Positions 46,471 through 58,332 of a stretch of DNA of 64,000 bases are shown piece after piece. Every line of letters begins with the position of its first letter. The stretch's first letter is position 1. Origin of the DNA: Chondrosia reniformis. Lineage: Eukaryota > Porifera > Demospongiae > Chondrillida > Chondrillidae. The stretch spans positions 4,278,001 to 4,342,000 of the forward strand of contig OX359191.1 in the NCBI GenBank assembly GCA_947172415.1, given 5' to 3'. The notes beneath the pieces are model-generated. The model was given only the letters and a program-made list of their open reading frames with translations. It was not told where the DNA came from and searched no databases. The position numbers were made by a program, and so were the translations under genes.

Positions 46471-47558
46471 TGCAGCTCATCCTCACTCCAACACCAACTA
46501 TATGGCAACAAATGTACCACCTCCGAACTTGGTACTTGTGTATGTGACTGTCTGGGAAGTGCTGCCTGGTAGCCTTAAGTGGCGAGGGCTTAATGCGCCC
46601 AGGCAGTCGGGCTATGTACCTGGGCGGACGGCCTGGTAGCCTTAAGTGGCGATGGTTTATACGTGTCCAGGTATAGCCCTGTGCCCCTTAGGTAATTTCA
46701 TTCTATTTAGCATTGTTGTATACAAAGCTTTGGGCACTATAAAAATAAAAATGTTGCCATATTCATGCTCACTTATGCTTTGTAAGTGTATTTTACTTTT
46801 ACCTTTTCCCTCCAAAAACTAAATCACATTTTCTTATCTTCAATAATAATATTGAATCATGTTTTAGGCATGCTGCTGGCTCAGCCAGCTTAGGAAAATG
46901 CATAACAGATATAATAGGCAATAGGTGTTTTTCCTAAAATGCTCTAGTGATTATACTTACATTTCAGGACTATTAGCTTACTTTAAGCCACACACAGTTT
47001 AAAACTATAGATTTTACTACTTTACCGATGTCTACATAAAGGTTTACAACTATAGAATAAAAAAATAAGTAAACATCTAAAAGCCGTTTTCTCAGTTAAG
47101 AAAACACATATCGCGATGAACATCCTTAAAATTTTAGATATTTTAAAACTATTAATGAAAATGTATTTAGTTTACCGAAACCACTATGTTAACAAGAGAA
47201 ATTTCTCCGAGATTAAAGGGTGCGATATTACGGAAAAACACAATATTTGACCTTTAAACTGTTGAATTGCATTTTTCATCCTTAAAAGTTTAGATAATAT
47301 AGCTACCCATCTCTCCAGAACGTTGGGTTGAAATTCATCAACTCAGAAGCTTGAAATTTCCAAAAACGGCAAAATACTTCAATTTCTCTTCTTCTTCTAA
47401 AAATTGATTGCACAACCGTTAATCGCCATGGCAACAGGAAGTCGCATTCAAATTGAGATATTCTAAGCTTACTCTACAAATTAAGGTACAACAACTAGCC
47501 GAAAGTAACCCCTAAAGTGCCATACATCGCTGTCATCGCTTAGTAATTGATTTTACCT
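46471..47558. other. noncoding 3' part of the IS630/Tc1-like element
   Basis: AT-rich, no ORF of note. Near its start it carries a direct repeat, GCCTGGTAGCCTTAAGTGGC, at 46564 and 46631 (67 bp apart), in a GC-richer patch. The right TIR follows. Confidence 0.6.
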
Positions 47559-47586
47559 TTTGGGAACTTTATGGTGATTTGCACTA

Positions 47587-50500
47587 TACCAGTTTCATTT
47601 TGTAGTTCTTGTACTAGTTGTATGGACTAGTTTTATGTAGTTTTGTATGTACTGGTTGTATGTACTAGTTCAATGTAGTTTTGTATGTACTGGTTGTATG
47701 TACTAGTTCAATGTACTAGTTGTAGGTATTAGTTCTATGTGCTAGTTCTATGTACTAGTTGTAGGTACTAGTTATATGCACTAGTTTTATGTACTAATTT
47801 TATTTGCTAGTAACTAGATGTAAGAACTAGTTGTATGTACAAGTTGTATGTACTAGTTGTATGTACTAGTTGTATGTACTATTTGTAAGGACTAATTGTA
47901 TGTACAAGTACCTTTCTGTATGTAGCAATTGTATGGACTAATTGTATATACTAGTTGTGTTTAGTTATAATTACTACTTGTATCTTCTAGTTGTGTGCAT
48001 TTGCTGTATGTACTGATTATATTTACTAGTTATAGTTACTAGTTGTACGTACTAGTTTTATGTACTAATTGTATTTGCTAGTAACTAGATGTAAGAACTT
48101 GTTTGTACAAATTGTAAGTACTAGTTGTATGTACTAGTTTTATGTTTTAGATAGCATTTGTATATACTAGTTGTAGTTACTAGTTATATGTACTAGCTGT
48201 GTGTACTTGTTGTATGTACCAGTAACTAATTGTACGTACAAGTTTTACGTACTAGTTGTATGCACTAAAAACAATCTGTATTTATCAGTTGTGTGTAATA
48301 GTTCTAAGTACTAGTTGGGTGTACTAGTAACTAGTTATATGTACTAGTAACTACTTGTATGTTTTGTAACTAGTCGTATATACTAGTAGTATGTACTACT
48401 AACTAGTTATATGTATTAGCTGTATGTACTAGTTGTATGTACTATTTGTATACACTAGTAACTAGTTATATGTACTAGTTGTATGTACTAGTTGTATGTA
48501 CTAGTAAAAACTGTATTTACTAGTTGTATGTACTAGTTGCGTGTAATTGTTGTTGGTACTAGTTATATTTACTAATTGTAGTTACTAGTTGTATGTACTA
48601 GTTGTGTGTACTAGTTGCATTTACTAGTAACTAGATGTAAAGTATTTGTATGTACTAGTTATATGTACTAGTTGTTAGTTCTAGTTTTATGTACTAGATA
48701 CTAGTTTTATATACTAGTTGTATGTTCTAGTTATATGTACAGATGTATGTACAAATTGTGTGTAATTGTTATATGTACTAGTTATATTTACTAGTTGTAT
48801 TTACTAGTTGGATGTACTAGCTGTTGGTACTTGTTGTGTGAACTATTAACTAGTTGGATGTTCAAGTTTTGTGTACTAGTTGTATTTACTTGTTTCTAGT
48901 TGTATGTAGTCTAGTTGTATGTACTAGTTAAAAGTACTCGTTATATGTGTTTGTACTGGTTATTTGTACTAGTTATAAGTACTATTTTTATGTACTAGAT
49001 ACTAGTTGTAGGTACTAGTTATATGTTATAGTTATACGTAGTAGTTTTATGTATTAGTTGTATGCATTAATTGTATGTACCAGTAACTATCTCTATGTCC
49101 TAGTTGTATAGAGTGATATGATTCGTTGTATGTACTATATAGTTGTGTTCACTAGTTGAATGTACTAGTTTCTTATTGTATTGACAAGTTTTATGTAATC
49201 TAGTTGTATGTACTAGTAATATGTTCTAGTTGAATGTACTAGTAATAATCCGTATTTACTAGTTGTATATACTAGTTGAATGTACTAGGTGCATGTAGAT
49301 ATATATACTAGTTATGTCCTAGTTCTATGTGCTAATTGTATGAACTGGTTGTATGTACTAGTTGTAAGAACTAGTTGTATGAACTAGTTGTCTGTACTAG
49401 TTGTATTTACTAGTAACTAGATGTATGAACTAGTTGTAAGATCTAGTTGTATGGACTAGTTGTATGTACTAATTTCTTGTACTAGTGGTATGTACTATTG
49501 CTATGTACCAGTTGTATGTACTAATTTTATGGAGTAGTTGTATTTACTAGTAACTAGATGTATGAACTAGTCGTATGTACTTGTTCTATGTACTAGTTTT
49601 ATGGACTAGTTATATATACTAGTTATGTCCTAGTTCTATGTGCTAATTGTATGAACTAGTTGTATGTACTAGTTGTATGAACTAGCTGTATGTACTAGTT
49701 GTATGTACTAGTGGTATGGACTAGTTATATGTACTAGTTATGTACTAGTTCTATGTGCTAATTTTATGAACTTGTTGTATGAACTAGTTGTATGTACTAG
49801 TTGTATGTACTATTTCTATGTTCTAGTTATAGGTGTATGTTCTAATTTCATGTATATGTTCTAGTGAAATGTTCTACCTAAATGTACTAGTTGTATGTAA
49901 TAGTTGTACGTAAAAGTTGTATATACTCGTTGTATGAACTAGTAGTAAGGACTAGTTGCATATACTAGTTGAATGTACTAGTTGTATTTACTAGTTGTAT
50001 GTACCAGTTGTACTTACCTACTAGAATTATGAACTAGTTGTATGTAGTAGTTGTCAGTATTAGTTGTATGTACCAGTGATATGTCCTAGTTTTATGTACT
50101 AGGTGTATGGACTGGTTGTATGTACTAGTAGTATGAACTAGCTGTAGGTATAGACAAGTTGTAAAAACTAGTTCTATTTACTATTTACACATAACAGATA
50201 TATGTACTAGTTGAATGTATGAACAAATTTTATGGACTTGTTTTATGTAATGGTTGTATGTTCTAGTTGCATGTACTAATTGTATGTACTAGTTGTATGT
50301 ACTAGTTGCATGACCTAATAGTATGTACTATTTTTATGTACTCATTGTATGTTCTAGTTGTATGAACTAGTTGTATGTAGTAGTTGTCAGTATCAGTTGT
50401 ATATGTGTGCACTAGTTGTATGCACCACTTACTGGTTGTATGTACTAGATGTATCTACTAGTTTCTACTTGTATGTCGTCTAGTTGTATGTATTAGTTAT

Positions 50501-51291
50501 ATGTACTAGTTATATATGTATATACTGGTTATATGAACTTGCTGTATGTACTAGTTTTATTTACTAAATACTAGTTGTAGGTACTAGTTATATGTACTAG
50601 TTGAATGTACTAGTTGTATGTACTAGTAACGAGTTGAATGTATAGTAGTTGTTGTATTTTGTAGTTGTATGTATAGTTGTATGTACTAGTTGTGGGTACT
50701 AGTTGTAAGTACTAGTTATATGGACTAGTTGTATGAACTAGCTTTATGTACTAGTTGTATGTATTAGTATTATGTACTAGATACAAGTTGTATATACTAG
50801 TTGTATGTATTAGTTATATGTACTAGTTGTATGTACGACTTGCGTGTATTTTTTGTTGGAACTAGCTATATTTACTAATTGTAGTAACTAGTTGTATGTA
50901 CTAGTTGTGTGTACTAGTTGTATTTACTAGTAACTAGATGTATGAACTAGTTGTATTTATTAGTTGTATGGACTAGTTTTATGTACTAGTTTTATGTAAT
51001 AGTTGTGTGTACTAGTTGTATGTACTAGTTGCATGTATATATTAGTGGTATGTACTAGCTGTATGTATTAGTTGTATGTACTAGTTGTTTGTATTAATTC
51101 TTTGTACTAGTTGTATGTACTAATTGTATGGACTAATTATACATACTAGTTATGTACTAGTTCTATGTACTAATTGTGTGAACTAGTTGTATGGACTAGT
51201 TGAATGTGTTAGTTATATATACTAGTTGTATGTATTATTTCTATATGCTCGTTATATGTGTATACTCTAGTAATATGTGTATGTCCTAGTT
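47587..51291. repeat. 13-bp satellite, segment 11
   Basis: Satellite between the DNA transposon and RLE copy B. Near its right end, 51240-51291 (GCTCGTTATATGTGTATACT then CTAGTAATATGTGTATGTCC), lies an unfilled version of the site occupied by the Penelope composite at 55135-58332. No gene. Confidence 0.94.
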
Positions 51292-53102
51292 AAACACTGG
51301 GCTACTGTGCTTGAGTTGAGGGCCACGGGGAAGGTGGTTAGGAGCACCCCTGTTAAATATAACAGGGAACTCTTCCAAGGAGACTCCCTATCGCCACTCC
51401 TCTTTTGTCTGGCCATAGCTCCCATATCCCAAGTTCTTAACAGAACCAAGGGATATACCATGTGGCATAATTAGGAAAGGAACACCATGTCACACTTGCT
51501 GTACATGGATGACCTTAAGATATATGCTGGAGGGCCTGATAAACTCAGGGAAGCCATGGAATGCGTGGAGAAAACCTCAAATGCCATTGGCATGAGGTTT
51601 GGAGTGAGAAAGTGTGGAACAGCTCACATGCAAAAGGGGAAAGTTCTGGCTGGCCCAGACAACCCTGAATGCAGTGAAGAATCCATAAGGAGCCTTGAAA
51701 AAGGTACTACCTATAAGTACCTAGGGCTAGAACAACTGTTTGAGGTAGATGACAGCAAGGTCAAAGCTTGCTTGATCAATGAATTGAGGAGGAGACTCCA
51801 CAAAGTGTGGGGCTCTCACCTCAATGGTAAGAATGCTGCAGAAGCCTCTAACATGTTGTGTGCCTCTCTATTGAGATACTCTTACCCAGTTTTGAAGTGG
51901 ACTCAAAGTGAGCTTCCAAAACTGGACCGAATGGTGAGAAAGATCATGAGAAAGTACCAGTGTCATCACTATAACTCTGCCATTGAAAGAGTGAATTTGC
52001 CTCGCTCTCAAGGTGGTAGAGGGCTCTGTAGTTTTCCTTTGGATCACGACAGGGCTGTTGTGAATCTGGCAAGATACCTCCATACTGCCAATGATCCACT
52101 CATAGCTGTTGTGGTTAAACACAACAGCTATGGCTGGAGTGCTCAAAGCAGAGGAGGACTGTCTTGAAAGAAGCCAGATTGATACTGAGAAGCCACGGAA
52201 TAGAACTAGAACCGGAAATGTGGCTGAAGACAGATCCCTCACAAAGTAGTGTAAGAGAATGGAGGAGAGTGGCACGTGAGCTCCGGGAGGCTCAGACTGA
52301 AAGGTTAAAAAGTAACCTAGCCGAAAAGTCTCACCAGGGCTCATACCACAGACAAGTCACAAATAGGGAGTCTTATGTGTGGCTTTCTGAGGGGAGACTC
52401 AGACCTCAAACTGAGGCTCTGATTCTCGCAGCCCAAGATGATGTGCTGCACACTAGGTGGTACCAAAATAGGATTCTGAAGAATTCTAGCCTCCTAATGT
52501 GCAGAGAATGTGGCAAGGCTATGGAAACGGTCAAACACATACTAAACATGTGTGAGCCCAAGGGATTTTCTCTCTACAAAGAGAGACATGACCGGGCAAT
52601 ACTGATAGTGTTGTGGAGACTGTTGAAAGAATATGGATTCAAGCAGGAAGAGCCCTGGTACAAACTAGAAGCAAAACCAGTCTATTAGAATAGGGCTGTC
52701 AAAATCTTGTGGGATCCTAGTATCCCTACAGATGATGAAATGACAGAAAGAAGGCCAGACTTAGTGGTTGAGGATCGGCTATGTAAGTCCATCTTCATTA
52801 TTGAGATGTCAGTTCCTACTGACAGTAATATTAATGGAAGATGGCAAGAGAAGTTCCAAAAGTACCAGAAGCTGGCGGCTGATATGAGGAAACAATTTAG
52901 GGGCTACCGAATTAAGGTAGTCCCGATGATAATTGGTGCTTTGGGGACAGTGGACACGCTCTTGGAAGACCTAAGTGGAATTCCAAAGCTGTCAAAAAGT
53001 GCAGTAGAAGTGATGAGAGCCATGCAGAGAACTGTTCTCTGTTCGGCTGTGAGGATATTGAGGCGACATCTATCTGTTGAGGGATTGGGGCCTGGACGAT
53101 AA
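51292..53102 (+). pseudogene. RT C-terminal half, zinc knuckle and endonuclease (RLE copy B)
   Basis: Frames 51277-51474 (its first five codons are satellite), 51487-52167 and 52164-52688 carry RT motif B (FQGDSLSPLLF), motif C (LLYMDDLKIYA) and the knuckle CRECGKAMETVKHILNMC. Motif A is lost by truncation. After the TAG at 52686-52688 the same frame continues NRAVKILWDPSIPTDDEM, then RRPDLVVEDRLCKSIFIIEM, to TAA at 53100-53102. The nuclease domain here is free of the stop and frameshift that damage copy A, so copy B is the better template for the RLE core (PD...E). Confidence 0.85.
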
Positions 53103-53309
53103 GTAGTCCTGTCCCAGTCCTTGCCTGTCGACCTCTGGAAAGCAGTGGTGGATTGGTGTATGGAGGTACTCCCTCCTATTATGACGGTCAACTTTGGCCC
53201 GACGTGCACCCGTCTGCTGCTGTCGGAAGGAGGAAAAGCCGAGGCTTCTGGCTAAAAACCCAAAGAAAGGAAAACATAACTGACTGAGGGTTGTCCAAGC
53301 CAGATACTC

Positions 53310-53333
53310 CTTGCCTTAGTACACTAAGGCAAG
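53310..53333. repeat. perfect 11-bp hairpin in the 3' UTR of RLE copy B
   Basis: CTTGCCTTAGT and its exact complement ACTAAGGCAAG separated by AC. Retrotransposon 3' UTR structures can be recognised by the element's RT to start copying; that role here is inference. Copy A lacks this stretch. Confidence 0.8.
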
Positions 53334-53381
53334 AAGTAACAAGGTTCTCCGTATAGGCTTTTGTTTCTAAAGTATTAGAAG

Positions 53382-55134
53382 AACTAGATGTATGTACTAC
53401 TTGTATGTACTAGTTGTATGTACTAGTTTAATATACTAGACACAAGTTGTATATACTAATTGTATCTACTAGTTTTATGGACTAGATGTACGTACAAATT
53501 GTGTGTAATTGTTGTATGTACTAGTTATATTTACTAGTTGTAGTTACTATTGTATGTACTAGCTGTGTGTACTTGTTGTATGTACCAGTAACTAGTTGTA
53601 CGTACAAGTTTTATGTACTAGTTGTATGCACTCATAACAATCTGTATTTACAAGTTGTATGTACTAGTTGTAGGTACTAGTTGTATGTAGTTATATGTAC
53701 TAGTTGTGTTTATTAGTTGTGTGTAATTGTTGTATGAACTAGTTATATTTACTAGTTTTAGTTACTAGTTGTATGTACTAATTGCAGGTAGTATTTGTAT
53801 GTACTTCTTGTATGCACTAGTTCAATGTACTAGTTTTAGGTACTAGTTTTATGTACTAGTTCTATGAACTAGTTGTAGGTACTAGTTGTGTGTACTAGTT
53901 GTATATACTAGTAACTAGCTGTATGTATAGGATAGGTATATAGTAGTTGTATATACTAGTTGTATATACTAGTTGTATGTACTAGTTGCATGTACTAGTG
54001 ATGTAACTAGTTGTATGTACTATAACTAGTTGTATGTAGTAGTTGTATGAACTAGTTGTATGTATTAGTTGAAAGTAGTAGTTGTATGTACCAGTAACTA
54101 TCTCCATGTCCTAGTTTTATAGAGTTATATGTACTCGTTGTATGTACTAGTTGTGTTCACTAGTTGTATATACTATTTTCTTGTTCTATGTACTAGCTGT
54201 ATGTAGTCTAGTTGTATTTACTAGTAATATCTACAAGTTGTATGTACTAGTAATAATCTGCATTTACTAGTTGTATGTACTAGTTAGATGTACTAGTTGT
54301 ATGTAGTTATATGTATGTACTAGTTGTATGTACTAGTTGCTTGTAATTGTTTTTGGACTAGTCATATTTACTAATTATAGTTACTAGTTGTATGTTCTTG
54401 TTGTATGTACTAGTTGTATTTATTAGTAAATAGATGTATGAACTAGTTGTATGTACTAGTTGTATGTACTAGTTGTATGTACTAGTTTTATGTACTAGAT
54501 ATTAGTTGTATATACTAGTTGTATGTACTAGTCATATGAACTAGTTGTACATACTTAATGTGTGAAATTGGTGTATGTACTAGTTATATTTACTAGTTGT
54601 ATGTACTAGCTGTATGTATTTATTGTATACACTAGTAAGTAGTTGTATGTATAGGTAGTAGTTACATCTACTAGTTGTATGTACTAGTTTTATGTACTAG
54701 TTGTATGTATTAGTATTATATACTAGATACAAGTTGTATATACTAGTTGTATGTATTAGTTATATGTACTAGTTGTACGTACAAATTGTGTGAAATTGTT
54801 GTAAGTAGGGATTATATTTACTAATTGTAGTTAATAGTTGTATGTACTAGTGTATGTACCAGTTGTATTTACTAGTAACTAGTTGTATGTACTAGTTGCA
54901 TGTATTAGTGGTATGTACTAGCTGTATATATTAATTCTTTGTACTAGTTGTTTGTACCATTTCTATGTACTAGCTTTATGTGTATGTCCTAGTAATTTGT
55001 ACTACTTGTAATTACTAGTTGGATGTACTAGTTGTATGTATATACTAGTTGTATGTATTAGTTGTATGGACTAGTTGATTTTTTTAGTTATATATACTAG
55101 TTCTATGTACTATTTCTATGTGCTCGTTATATGT
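53382..55134. repeat. 13-bp satellite, segment 12
   Basis: Contains well-preserved long modules (for example 54101-54235: ACTATCTCCATGTCCTAG, TTTCTTGTTCTATG, TAGTCTAGTTG) in the same order as at 27295-27450, 36645-36760 and 49086-49215. No gene. Confidence 0.94.
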
Positions 55135-55833
55135 GAAAAATCTAAGATACCATTTTCCTACATGCTATATGCCTATTCTGTAAAAAGAGCCTATAGGGGA
55201 ACTAAACCTAAAGAGAGCTTTAGATGAAGAAACAGTAGTCTTTTCTTCCTTCTTTTCCCTTCTTTCATCTTCTTCTCCACTGGGTCAGACAGCCATTTCT
55301 GGGAATTCCACCCTTCATCAGTGATCCTGGGAGTCTTTGTCTTTTTCTTTATCTTGATCTTCTGTGAATCCTTGGCTCACTATGCTAAATCTAGGGGCCT
55401 TATATACACTATTTTGGCGCCAAAAGTTAAATAAGGTGTTAACTAAGACACATGATGAAATTTAATTTTTTGAAAGGAATGTAGTTCCAATTAACTTTTA
55501 TGAATTAATTATAAATCTATTAGTAATCTTGCTTGTACAGGTAAAACAGACTCAGCATAACTATAGACACAAGTAGGACATATTACTTAAGTCTACCCTT
55601 AGATCTTCTAGTAGTAACATTTCTTTGGAGGTGGGGTAACACAATATGGGGTAACACAAGACAGTCCTTAAGCATACTAGCTACTTTTTGCTTATACTTG
55701 ATTCTAACTAGAGGCTGCCGGGATAGGAAGGTTTTAAAGGTTGATTTTAGCTAAAAGTATTTGTAACCCTGCTTAATAAGCCTACTGCATAACTGCAAAC
55801 TTTTAGCCTGAAAACTGGAGAAGTCACTACATA
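55135..55833 (-). mobile_element. Penelope-like element, copy B (3' fragment only)
   Basis: About 700 bp matching 16867-17550 of copy A: the shared 3' terminus, the noncoding 3' region and the last RT codons. Homology stops at 55833 (CACTACATAT) and satellite follows. It differs from A and C by a short insertion (ATATGGGGTAACACA) near 55643. No functional coding capacity. Confidence 0.88.
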
Positions 55834-56731
55834 TATTGTATGTACTAGTAGTAGGTACTAGTTGTAAGTACTACTAACAATTTGTATTTACTTATTTTAT
55901 GTACTAGTTGTATGGACTAGCTGTGTGTAAATGTTGTATGTACTAGTTGTACGTACTAGTTGTATGTACTAGTAACTAGTTGTATGTATGGACTAGTTGT
56001 ATGGTCCAGTTGTTTGTACTAGTTGTATGAACTAGTTGTATGTAGTTAATTATACTAGTTGTATGGACTAGTTGCATTTACTAGTAGTAGTTACTAGTTT
56101 TATTTACTAGTTGTATGTACTTACTGTATGTAATATATAGTAACTAGTTCTTTGTATTGGGACTAGTTGTATGTACTAGTTGTATGTCCTAATTGTATGT
56201 ACTAGTTGTATGTACTAGTTGTGTTCACTAGTTGTATGTACTAGTTTCTTGTTGTGTGTACTCGCTCTATGTAGTTATTATATGTACTAGTTTTATGTAC
56301 TAGATACTATTTGTATATGCTACTTGTATGTACTAGTTTTATGAAGTAGTTGTTTTTATTAGTTGTATGTCCTAGTAACTATCTCTATGTCCTAATTGTA
56401 TGGAGTTATATGGACTCGTTGTATTTACTAGTTGTGTGCAATTGTTTTATGTACTAGTTTTATTTACTAGTTGTAGTTAACAGTTGTATGTACAAATTTA
56501 ATGTACTAGTTGTGTGCACTAGTTGTATGTACTAGTTACTGATTGTATGTACTAGCTGAATGTAGTCTAGTTGTATGTACTTGAAATATTTACTAGTTAT
56601 ATGTGTATGCACTGGTCATATGTGCAAGTTGTTAGTACTAGTTATATTTACTAGTCGTAGTACTAGTTGTATGAACTGGTTTTATGTACTAGTTGTATAT
56701 ACTAGTTGTATTTACTAGTTACTAGTTCTAT
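55834..56731. repeat. satellite carried between Penelope copies B and C
   Basis: Nearly identical to the satellite lying 3' of Penelope copy A (15815-16866), with one internal stretch of about 160 bp missing (15950-16110). It ends TAGTTACTAGTTCTAT exactly at the element terminus, as at copy A. Confidence 0.9.
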
Positions 56732-58332
56732 GAAAAATCTAAGATACCATTTTCCTACATGCTATATGCCTATTCTTTAAAAAGAGCTTATAGGGGAACT
56801 AAACCTAAAGAGAGCTTTAGATGAAGATACAGGAGTCTTTTCTTCCTTCTTTTCCCTTCTTTCATCTTCTTCTCCACTGGGTCAGACAGCCATTTCTGGG
56901 AATTCCACCCTTCATCAGTGATCCTGGGAGTCTTTGTCTTTTTTTATCTTGATCTTCTGTGAATCCTTGGCTCTCTATGCTAAATCTAGGGGCCTTATAT
57001 ACACTATTTTGGCGCCAAAAGTTAAATAAGGTGTTAACTAAGACACATGATGAAATTTAATTTTATGAAAGAAATGTAGTTCCAATTAACTTTTATGAAT
57101 TAATTATAAATCTATTAGTTATCTTGCTTGTACAGGTAAAACAGACTCAGCATAACTATAGACACAAGTAGGACATATTACGTAAGTCTACCCTTAGATC
57201 TTCTAGTAGTAACATTTCTTTGGAAGTGGGGTAACACAGGACAGTCCTTAAGCATACTAGCTACTTTTTGTTTATACTTGATTCTAACTAGAAGCTGCCG
57301 GGATAGGAAGGTTTTAAAGGTTGATTTTAGCTTAAAGTATTTGTAACCCTGCTTAATAAGCCTACTGCATAACTGCAAACTTTTAGCCTGAAAACTGGAG
57401 AAGTCACTACATATTCTGGAATACCTAATTAGTTGTGAAATAAAGACACCATAGGCTGGGGTATTAGGAATATTACTATCTAAATGGGGGAAATTTACTG
57501 TATCAAAGTTAAAGTCCTCTCGCTTATCATATACTTTAGTGATAAATTGATTGTTAGTAATGGTTATATCTAAGTCTAAAAAGGGGGATTTTTTAGGGCT
57601 GGTATTTGTCTTTTTAAGAATAAGTTCTTTGGGGTAAATATCACCAATTGACAGTTCAAAATCTTTGTTGTTAATACATAAAAGGTCATCAATATACCTA
57701 TAAGTATTGGAAAAAGATTAGCAACTACAGGGGCACAGTCAGTACCCATAGGGATACCTACACATTGCTTAACTACAGAACCGTCTACACATACATAAAT
57801 GTTGTCAATAAGGTAATTAAAGAGCTCTACTAAATGAACAGCTGTGACTGCTTTATTGGAGACATTGTTAGACCAAAAGGCTTTATCCTGACAGACTTCT
57901 ATATATTGGGACTTTCTACAGGTATAGGCACTATAAATTAGGTTAGTAATCTTATCTTTAAGTAGGTTATGGGGGATCGCTATATAATGTAGAAAAATCA
58001 AAACTAGCTAGCTGGGCTTTTCTAGTGAGTATAGACCTAAGACTATCTAAGACTTCTAGTGAGTTTTCTACTATCCAAAAGGCATTAACACCAGTATTCC
58101 TATATATACCTAGGCAGTATTCTCTAAAATGTTTGAGAATTAGTCTGAGTGCCGAATTTAGAAATCTAGAAAGTGGTTTGGTAGTACATTTGTGAAAGGC
58201 GGCTATGAATCTGTAGCTGTAAGGGTTCTTATGTAGCTTAGGCATCCAGTAAAAAGAGGGAAGGTTACACCAGTCTGGTTTAGGTTCTAAGTTCTCTAGT
58301 TTTAAGAAATCTATGTGTCCCCTAATTAACTG
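56732..58332 (-). mobile_element. Penelope-like element, copy C (5'-truncated)
   Basis: Matches copy A from its 3' end to about 18536, where it breaks into satellite at TTAACTGTT. The coding region is damaged: a deletion near 57711 removes the segment between YRYIDD and the VVANLF region (the DNA reads from TATTGG straight into AAAAGATTAGC), and there is a one-base loss near 57982 (TCGCTATATAA against TCGCTGTATATAA). Remaining frames on the - strand: 58245-57967 (MPKLHKNPYSYRF), 58001-57576 (VGIPMGTDCAPVVANLF) and 57378-57178 (C-terminus). It retains the T that copy A lost near 17791. Confidence 0.88.
57178..58332 (-). pseudogene. Penelope-like reverse transcriptase remnant (copy C)
   Basis: Order of fragments on the - strand agrees with copy A. 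The LPSFYWMPKLHKNP region and LRLILKHFREYCLG are intact; motif A is split by the one-base loss at about 57982 (SFDFSTLY then a new frame with IPHNLL); motif B GIPMGTDCAPVVANLF is present. The catalytic YIDD is disrupted by deletion. The C-terminal IKQGYKYFKLKSTFKTFL contains the two codons missing from A. No GIY-YIG endonuclease is visible downstream. Confidence 0.8.

Larger units (their letters stand above)
44714..47586 (+). mobile_element. IS630/Tc1/mariner-superfamily DNA transposon with introns
   Basis: 2,873 bp bounded by 28-bp TIRs (44714-44741 and 47559-47586, starting TAGTGCAAATC, one mismatch) and by TA on both sides (44712-44713 and 47587-47588). Inside are a long hairpin (44992-45047), a spliced DDE transposase gene on the + strand, and about 1.1 kb of AT-rich 3' sequence (46471-47558). 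TA duplications and the NPIE-type third catalytic acid fit the IS630/Tc1/mariner superfamily. The transposase has a frameshift and probably lacks its DNA-binding N-terminus, so this copy is probably immobile without help. Confidence 0.9.
51292..53381 (+). mobile_element. R4/Dong-like RLE retrotransposon, copy B (5'-truncated)
   Basis: Homology to copy A begins abruptly at 51292 (copy A 5364) in the RT palm and runs through the endonuclease, then continues about 120 bp further than copy A through a 3' UTR with a perfect hairpin. 5' truncation with an intact 3' end is the usual product of target-primed reverse transcription. It differs from A by few substitutions. Specific lesions: TAG at 51472-51474 where A has GGG, a templated 2-bp insertion at 52120-52132, and the shared TAG at 52686-52688. 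Confidence 0.9.

Noticed and set aside
51277..51291. Start codon of RLE copy B at 51277
   Set aside because: The first five codons are translated satellite; element homology begins at 51292, so this is a fortuitous start on a 5'-truncated copy.
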